From Bacteroidota bacterium (GTDB lineage: Bacteria > Bacteroidota > Bacteroidia > Chitinophagales > UBA10324), in the NCBI GenBank assembly GCA_014190575.1, contig BJGQ01000002.1, positions 1 through 64,000 of the forward strand: a stretch of DNA of 64,000 bases. Reading direction: 5' to 3'. The translations under genes were made by a program, and so were the position numbers. Under the pieces are notes generated by a model. It worked only from the letters and a program-made list of their open reading frames with translations, ran no database searches and was not told the DNA's origin. Positions 62,659 to 64,000 of this stretch are shown here, piece after piece. Each line of letters starts with the position of its first letter. Position 1 is the first letter of the stretch.

Positions 62659-64000
62659 ATGACATTAGAAGAAGAGATAGCCAAGCGAAGAACATTTGCC
62701 ATTATCAGTCACCCCGATGCAGGTAAAACCACGCTTACAGAAAAATTTTTATTATTCGGTGGAGCCATACAAACTGCAGGTGCTGTAAAGAGTAATAAAA
62801 TTAAGAAGGCAGCAACATCTGACTTCATGGATATTGAAAGGCAGCGTGGAATTTCGGTTGCCACATCGGTTATGACTTTTGAATACAACGACAAAATCAT
62901 TAACTTGCTAGACACTCCTGGTCACAAAGATTTTGCTGAAGATACTTACCGAACACTTACTGCAGTGGATAGTGTGATTCTTGTAATTGATTGTGTGAAA
63001 GGGGTGGAGGCACAAACTGAAAAGCTGATGGAAGTATGCCGCATGCGCGATGCGCCGGTAATTATTTTTATAAACAAAATGGATCGCGAAGGTCAAAATC
63101 CTTTTGACTTGTTGGATGAATTGGAATTGAAACTGAATATTAAAGTTCGCCCGTTGAGTTGGCCAATAAGTATTGGTCAATCATTTAAAGGAGTTTATAA
63201 TTTGTATGAAAAGTCTTTGAACATATTTAACCCCAGTCAAACAAAGTTGACTGACGATATTGTAAGCATCAGTTCATTGAACGATGAATCACTTGATAGT
63301 TACATTGCGCCTTACACTAATCAACTGCGTGAAGATGTGAGTTTGATTGAAGGTGTGTACGATTCATTCGACCACAAAGCATATCTCGCAGGAAAACTGG
63401 CTCCGGTGTTTTTCGGAAGTGCAGTAAATAATTTTGGTGTGCGCGAATTGTTAAATGCTTTTACTTCTATTGCTCCTCCACCCATTCCACGCGGAACTGA
63501 TTTGCGTGAAGTGAAGCCCGATGAAAAACCATTCACAGGTTTTGTATTTAAAATTCATGCGAACCTCGACCCTCGCCATCGTGATAGAATTGCATTTGTA
63601 AGAGTTTGTTCTGGAAAATTTGAGCGCAATAAATTTTATACTCATACTCGCTTACTAAAAGAATTGCGCTTCAGCAGTCCTGCATCATTTATGGCTTCTG
63701 CAAAAAATATTATTGATGAAGCATTTCCGGGTGATGTAATTGGTTTGTATGATTCCGGTAATTTTAAAATCGGAGATACATTAACTGAAGGCGAACACTT
63801 ACACTATAAGGGAATTCCAAGTTTCTCCCCGGAAATTTTTAAAGAGTTGGTGAATACTGATCCGATGAAAACAAAACAGTTAGACAAGGGGATTCGCCAG
63901 TTGACTGATGAAGGTGTGGCCCAATTATTTACACAACAACCCGGCAACAGGAAAATTGTTGGAACAGTAGGAGAACTGCAGTTCGAAGTAATTCAGTATC
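62659..64000 (+). CDS. prfC: Peptide chain release factor 3, 3' partial
   Basis: The ORF starts at ATG 62659 and is open to the window edge (447 codons of about 530), so it is missing from the ORF track. '[21 protein letters not shown]' (residues ~15-35) holds the P-loop, followed by '[21 protein letters not shown]' (in part; switch I), '[16 protein letters not shown]' (G3) and '[19 protein letters not shown]' (G4), the RF3-specific signature. RF3 is the GTPase that recycles RF1/RF2 after termination. prmC, which modifies RF1/RF2, is in the same window. Confidence 0.95.
   Translation, partial: MTLEEEIAKRRTFAIISHPDAGKTTLTEKFLLFGGAIQTAGAVKSNKIKKAATSDFMDIERQRGISVATSVMTFEYNDKIINLLDTPGHKDFAEDTYRTLTAVDSVILVIDCVKGVEAQTEKLMEVCRMRDAPVIIFINKMDREGQNPFDLLDELELKLNIKVRPLSWPISIGQSFKGVYNLYEKSLNIFNPSQTKLTDDIVSISSLNDESLDSYIAPYTNQLREDVSLIEGVYDSFDHKAYLAGKLAPVFFGSAVNNFGVRELLNAFTSIAPPPIPRGTDLREVKPDEKPFTGFVFKIHANLDPRHRDRIAFVRVCSGKFERNKFYTHTRLLKELRFSSPASFMASAKNIIDEAFPGDVIGLYDSGNFKIGDTLTEGEHLHYKGIPSFSPEIFKELVNTDPMKTKQLDKGIRQLTDEGVAQLFTQQPGNRKIVGTVGELQFEVIQY

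Noticed and set aside
1-64000. tRNA, rRNA, riboswitches
   Set aside because: I scanned the gaps by eye for T-loop-like GGTTCRA motifs and conserved rRNA or riboswitch cores and saw none. A covariance-model scan would be needed to be certain.

Overview
This is a chromosomal segment of an AT-rich member of the Bacteroidota, cut at both ends. The phylum call rests on several things seen here. Six secreted proteins carry type IX secretion system (T9SS) C-terminal sorting domains (type A or type B), one more is frameshifted, and there is a PorP/SprF-family outer-membrane partner. Promoter-like TAnnTTTG boxes occur, purine-rich Shine-Dalgarno sites are mostly absent, and SecD and SecF are fused. 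The genus cannot be told from the sequence. I found no rRNA, tRNA, CRISPR array, complete insertion sequence, prophage or obvious defence island.

Layout: 1-3000 holds the end of a delta-60-repeat T9SS protein, a nucleotidyltransferase with a small overlapping partner gene, and an unknown protein. 3.2-11.0 kb is housekeeping: class I aldolase, accD, peroxiredoxin, pRiA4b-like protein, miaA, ECF sigma factor with a small membrane protein, trxA, DUF58 protein, ispE. 11.0-16.8 kb holds a type B T9SS adhesin with its PorP/SprF partner, and a frameshifted BACON-domain T9SS protein. 16.9-20.4 kb is a three-gene proton-translocating transhydrogenase operon ending in a HAD phosphatase. 20.5-27.6 kb holds a lysine-rich/START-like fusion, an unknown gene, an LptF/G-PAP2-ArnT-like operon and a double-ATPase peptide ABC protein. 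27.9-43.4 kb is dominated by four giant secreted T9SS proteins, two of them repeat-variable paralogues, plus an SDR protein and a membrane adenylate cyclase. 43.9-64 kb returns to housekeeping: thioredoxin-like protein, sbtA-purK-purE, secDF, pfkA-pyrC, prmC, clpS, an agmatinase-family gene, ccmE-ccsA/ccmF, DUF2520-kdsC, an LpxL-like acyltransferase and the start of prfC.

Two patterns are not explained by the gene list. First, degenerate tandem arrays with a 7-bp period, in several sequence families, sit directly at the 3' ends of genes. In several cases they supply the TAG stop codon, and one copy lies inside coding sequence. Second, three genes (purK, the BACON protein, a small unknown gene) are each broken by what looks like one extra A in an A-run of the coding strand. 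The A9 tract in purK is the clearest. This is either a sequencing artefact, recent decay, or a case of slippage-dependent expression. A bicarbonate-transporter-like gene directly upstream of purK, whose product consumes bicarbonate, is a further functional link worth testing.
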